Source: an uncultured Lachnospiraceae bacterium
GTDB lineage: Bacteria; Bacillota; Clostridia; Lachnospirales; Lachnospiraceae
Direction: 5' to 3'
DNA: 15,199 nucleotides
Assembly: GCA_902766845.1 (NCBI GenBank)
Contig: CACXFD010000096.1
Span: forward strand, 1-15,199
Below the pieces are notes generated by a model. That model saw nothing but the letters and a program-made list of their open reading frames with translations, ran no database searches and had not been told where the DNA came from. Both the position numbers and the translations under genes were made by a program. Positions 14,067 to 15,199 of this stretch are shown here, piece by piece (within the stretch, counting starts at the first letter, position 1; each line of letters starts with the position of its first letter).

Positions 14067-14123
14067 GCAGCTTCCGAACGAGCCGAAAGCTTGGCGACGG
14101 CGCGAAGCGCCGGCGCAAGCTGC
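14067..14123. other. Structured intergenic segment with nested hairpins
   Basis: GCAGCTT (14067-14073) pairs with AAGCTGC (14117-14123). Inside, CGGCGC-GAA-GCGCCG (14098-14112) forms a tight hairpin, and AGCTTG (14088-14093) could alternatively pair with CAAGCT (14116-14121). It lies between the inverted repeat and the 3' end of the SHOCT remnant and would be the 3' untranslated region of that former minus-strand gene. It may be a structured RNA or a REP-like palindrome. Confidence 0.45.
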
Positions 14124-14141
14124 CCTGCGGACCGCGATGGC

Positions 14142-14216
14142 CTATCCATACAGCCCCAACAGCTGTTTTTTCTTCGCGTCGAAATCTTCCTGCATGATGA
14201 CGCCCGTCTGTTCCGA
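14142..14216 (-). pseudogene. 3' remnant of a SHOCT-domain gene
   Basis: Read on the minus strand, the last codons give EQTGVIMQEDFDAKKKQLLGLYG then TAG, split here at about 23 residues. This is a textbook C-terminal SHOCT motif (GxIxxEEFEAKKxxLLG), the short oligomerisation tail found on many otherwise unrelated proteins. Upstream of about 14216 the frame stays open as far as an ATG at 14399, but the translation loses all similarity to SHOCT-linked sequence and runs antisense to another gene, so the rest of the host gene is missing. The GC-rich composition of the remnant matches the chromosome, and the break coincides with the change to AT-richer DNA. The most likely explanation is truncation by insertion of the mobile element to the right. 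Confidence 0.6.
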
Positions 14217-14308
14217 CGGGCTATTTAACGCAACCGGGTGACGAAACATGTTAGAATGTGCAATGTGTACTCGATTTAAGTACAGGATACTTTCAAGGAG
14301 AGATAGAT
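14217..14308. other. Putative chromosome/mobile-element junction and leader region
   Basis: Composition changes near 14221 (CTATTTAACG...). The stretch contains a 6-bp inverted repeat, TGTACT/AGTACA (14266-14271/14279-14284), just before the ribosome site of the next gene. No integrase gene or clear terminal repeat is visible, so the exact attachment site cannot be placed. Confidence 0.4.
14249..14257 (+). promoter_or_regulatory. Possible extended -10 promoter (TGTTAGAAT)
   Basis: TG at 14249-14250, one base, then TAGAAT (14252-14257), with one mismatch to TATAAT. There is no good -35 at the expected place. The start near 14264 would put the TGTACT/AGTACA hairpin in the leader of the gene at 14309. 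Confidence 0.4.
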
Positions 14309-14629
14309 ATGCAGATAGACGGTAGAGCTTATTATGTGGAGCGTCCTCGGCGGCTGGATGATTTGCAAACTCTGCATCTGCTTGACCGGGAGCGTTCATA
14401 CCGCATTGTTGCCAAGATGGAGCTGCGAGGAATCGACTATGAAAACTTCGTCACGGATATGCTGGCAGACAGGCAATTCATTGAGGATCACGGGCAGAAA
14501 TGCAAAGCGGGGGATATATGGGAGCGCTTGCTGGTACAACAGCGAGGCCGCACGGATGGCGTTCTGGTACTGCCGGGGCAGGGCTGTTTCGTCTCATGGG
14601 CGGCGTATGTGTCGGAAGTCAATATATAA
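14309..14629 (+). CDS. Small conserved protein of clostridial conjugative elements, function unknown
   Basis: This is a 106-residue, probably soluble acidic protein with no membrane segment or signal peptide. It starts with QIDGRAYYVERPRRLDDL and has a YENFVTDMLADRQFIEDHG segment. I recall proteins with the same opening from integrative conjugative elements of Faecalibacterium and related gut clostridia, where they are uncharacterised; the family name I am least sure of is DUF6329. The ATG at 14309 has AAGGAGAG about 8 nt upstream; an upstream in-frame ATG at 14258 lacks a site. Codon use is less GC-biased than in the chromosomal genes. It is followed by a long hairpin without a T run, then the promoter of the XRE gene. 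It is a real gene by its ribosome site and remembered homologues; the function is unknown. Confidence 0.7.
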   Translation: MQIDGRAYYVERPRRLDDLQTLHLLDRERSYRIVAKMELRGIDYENFVTDMLADRQFIEDHGQKCKAGDIWERLLVQQRGRTDGVLVLPGQGCFVSWAAYVSEVNI

Positions 14630-14672
14630 TGATAGCCGCATCCGGCTTCGATGCGGCTTAAACTATCATTAT
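14626..14672 (+). other. Two-tier hairpin after the small element gene
   Basis: ATAATGATAG (14626-14635) pairs with CTATCATTAT (14663-14672). Inside it GCCGCATC (14635-14642) pairs with GATGCGGC (14650-14657), leaving a CTTAAA bulge on one side. The hairpin starts in the stop codon of the preceding gene. It lacks a following T run, so intrinsic termination is doubtful; it may protect the mRNA end. Confidence 0.6.
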
Positions 14673-14735
14673 TTAACGGGAAACCTATATCTTGTGTCTC
14701 GTTAGATACATAGGCACAATATTTTAGTACAAGGC

Positions 14736-14764
14736 TTGACAAAACGATAATTATCGGTTACAAT
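14736..14764 (+). promoter_or_regulatory. Consensus promoter of the XRE regulator gene
   Basis: A perfect TTGACA (14736-14741) is separated by 17 bases from TACAAT (14759-14764). The start would fall near 14771, giving a short leader of about 22 nt that holds the AAAGGAGG site. The spacer contains a palindrome. Confidence 0.88.
14745..14756. promoter_or_regulatory. Perfect palindrome CGATAATTATCG in the promoter spacer, likely XRE operator
   Basis: This 12-bp perfect inverted repeat lies between the -35 and -10 of the XRE gene. A dimeric helix-turn-helix repressor bound there would block RNA polymerase, so autorepression is the simplest reading. The match of site to protein is inferred from position only. 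Confidence 0.6.
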
Positions 14765-14792
14765 ACCCGCAGAATCTGAAAGGAGGATGACC

Positions 14793-15125
14793 ATGAGCAC
14801 AGAAAGGAACTCTTTCAGCGTTAGACTGGAAGAATTGCTCAAAGCCCGCCGTATGTCCCAAAAGGAACTGGCAGAAAAGGCCGAGGTCACGGAAGCGGCC
14901 ATGTCCCACTATATCAAGGGGGATCGCACCCCCCGTTCCTCTGTTCTTGCCCGGATCGCAATGGCCCTTGGCACTACATCGGAATATTTGATGGAAGGTG
15001 TTCCCCAGAGCTACGTTGATGAAATCGGCTATGCCAAAAGGCTGATTGCCCGCAATGTGGATCAGATGACTACCGCCGAGAAGAGAGAGATTCTGAGCAT
15101 TCTGCTCGGTGGCCGGGAGGGCTGA
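14793..15125 (+). CDS. XRE/Cro-CI family helix-turn-helix transcriptional regulator
   Basis: This is a 110-residue DNA-binding protein. The HTH_3 domain (about 9-65) has SVRLEELLKARRMSQKELAEKA and the recognition helix region VTEAAMSHYIKGDRTPR (about 32-48), followed by LARIAMALGTTSEYLMEG, which is very typical of the family. A short C-terminal tail (about 70-110) probably dimerises or meets a partner protein. The ATG at 14793 is preferred because AAAGGAGG ends six bases upstream; the ATG at 14787 directly abuts that site. Its own promoter contains a palindromic operator. The next gene begins seven bases after its stop and may encode an ImmA/IrrE protease. Such a pair controls excision and transfer in elements like ICEBs1, where the protease cleaves the repressor. 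It is likely the element's master repressor (inference). Confidence 0.92.
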   Translation: MSTERNSFSVRLEELLKARRMSQKELAEKAEVTEAAMSHYIKGDRTPRSSVLARIAMALGTTSEYLMEGVPQSYVDEIGYAKRLIARNVDQMTTAEKREILSILLGGREG

Positions 15126-15131
15126 TACCGC

Positions 15132-15199
15132 ATGAGATTGTCCGACGAACAGTATGAGTTCATCAAAGGGGAGGTCGTCGCCCTCTTTGAACGCTATGA
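15132..15199 (+). CDS. Start of a probable ImmA/IrrE-family metallopeptidase (3' end outside window)
   Basis: Only 22 codons are present: MRLSDEQYEFIKGEVVALFE and two more residues. The ATG follows the regulator stop by six bases, with GGGAGG about 11 nt upstream inside the regulator gene, so the two are cotranscribed. The opening resembles ImmA/IrrE-type proteins of clostridial conjugative elements as I remember them, and such a gene is expected next to an XRE repressor. The diagnostic HExxH zinc motif lies beyond the window, so the call rests on the short N-terminus and context. Confidence 0.5.
   Translation, partial: MRLSDEQYEFIKGEVVALFERY

Noticed and set aside
14142..14399. 85-codon minus-strand frame as a complete gene
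   Set aside because: Only the last 24 or so codons resemble SHOCT. The first part is antisense to the well-supported gene at 14309-14629 and has no ribosome site.
14222..14678. Direct repeat TATTTAACG at 14222-14230 and 14670-14678 as a target-site duplication
   Set aside because: A 9-bp match between two AT-rich spots in 1 kb is expected by chance, and the enclosed segment has no transposase or terminal repeats.
1..15199. CRISPR array, tRNA or rRNA genes
   Set aside because: No regularly spaced repeats, cloverleaf-like sequences or conserved ribosomal RNA stretches were seen in either strand.

Overview
This window looks like the chromosome of a high-GC member of the Clostridia (Firmicutes). 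Signs are the diaminopimelate aminotransferase (DapL) route to lysine and peptidoglycan precursors, strong AGGAGG-type ribosome binding sites, a VanR/VanS-like two-component pair, and an EF-G paralogue of a type I associate with clostridia. From about base 14,221 to the right edge the DNA becomes visibly more AT-rich and carries genes typical of integrative conjugative elements of gut clostridia, so the chromosome/mobile-element boundary probably lies there. The family or genus cannot be named from this sequence alone.

Layout. (1) 1-446: 3' third of dapL, ended by a hairpin terminator whose loop holds the extended -10 promoter of the next operon. (2) 489-6723: a tightly coupled five-gene operon. 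It encodes an OmpR-family response regulator, a VanS-like sensor kinase, an 800-residue exported membrane-anchored protein, an ABC ATPase-like protein and an ABC-2 type permease. Every junction overlaps (11, 4, 14-20 and 44 nt) and a strong terminator closes it. The ATPase-like protein has lost or altered nearly all nucleotide-binding and catalytic motifs, which makes this operon the most interesting part of the window. (3) 6760-8190, minus strand: an AI-2E/UPF0118 family membrane protein with an unusual alanine-rich N-terminal tail. (4) 8515-9822: a membrane-anchored polysaccharide deacetylase, followed by (5) 9911-11677, a DUF3298-type lipoprotein. (6) 11827-13911: an EF-G-like GTPase with altered G3 and G4 motifs. 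Its promoter -35 box starts in the loop of the preceding gene's terminator. (7) 13911-14141: a densely palindromic intergenic block with a perfect 29-bp inverted repeat flanking a bidirectional terminator. (8) 14142-about 14216, minus strand: the last codons of a SHOCT-domain gene, cut off at the junction. (9) about 14221-15199: mobile-element DNA with a small conserved protein, an XRE repressor whose promoter contains a perfect palindrome, and the start of what is probably an ImmA/IrrE metallopeptidase.

How it works together (inference): the two-component system probably senses an envelope signal and controls its own operon, whose other products form an exporter-like membrane complex. The deacetylase and lipoprotein are also envelope proteins, and an OmpR-type direct repeat lies upstream of the deacetylase. 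The XRE and ImmA/IrrE-like pair at the right edge resembles the switch that keeps conjugative elements dormant.
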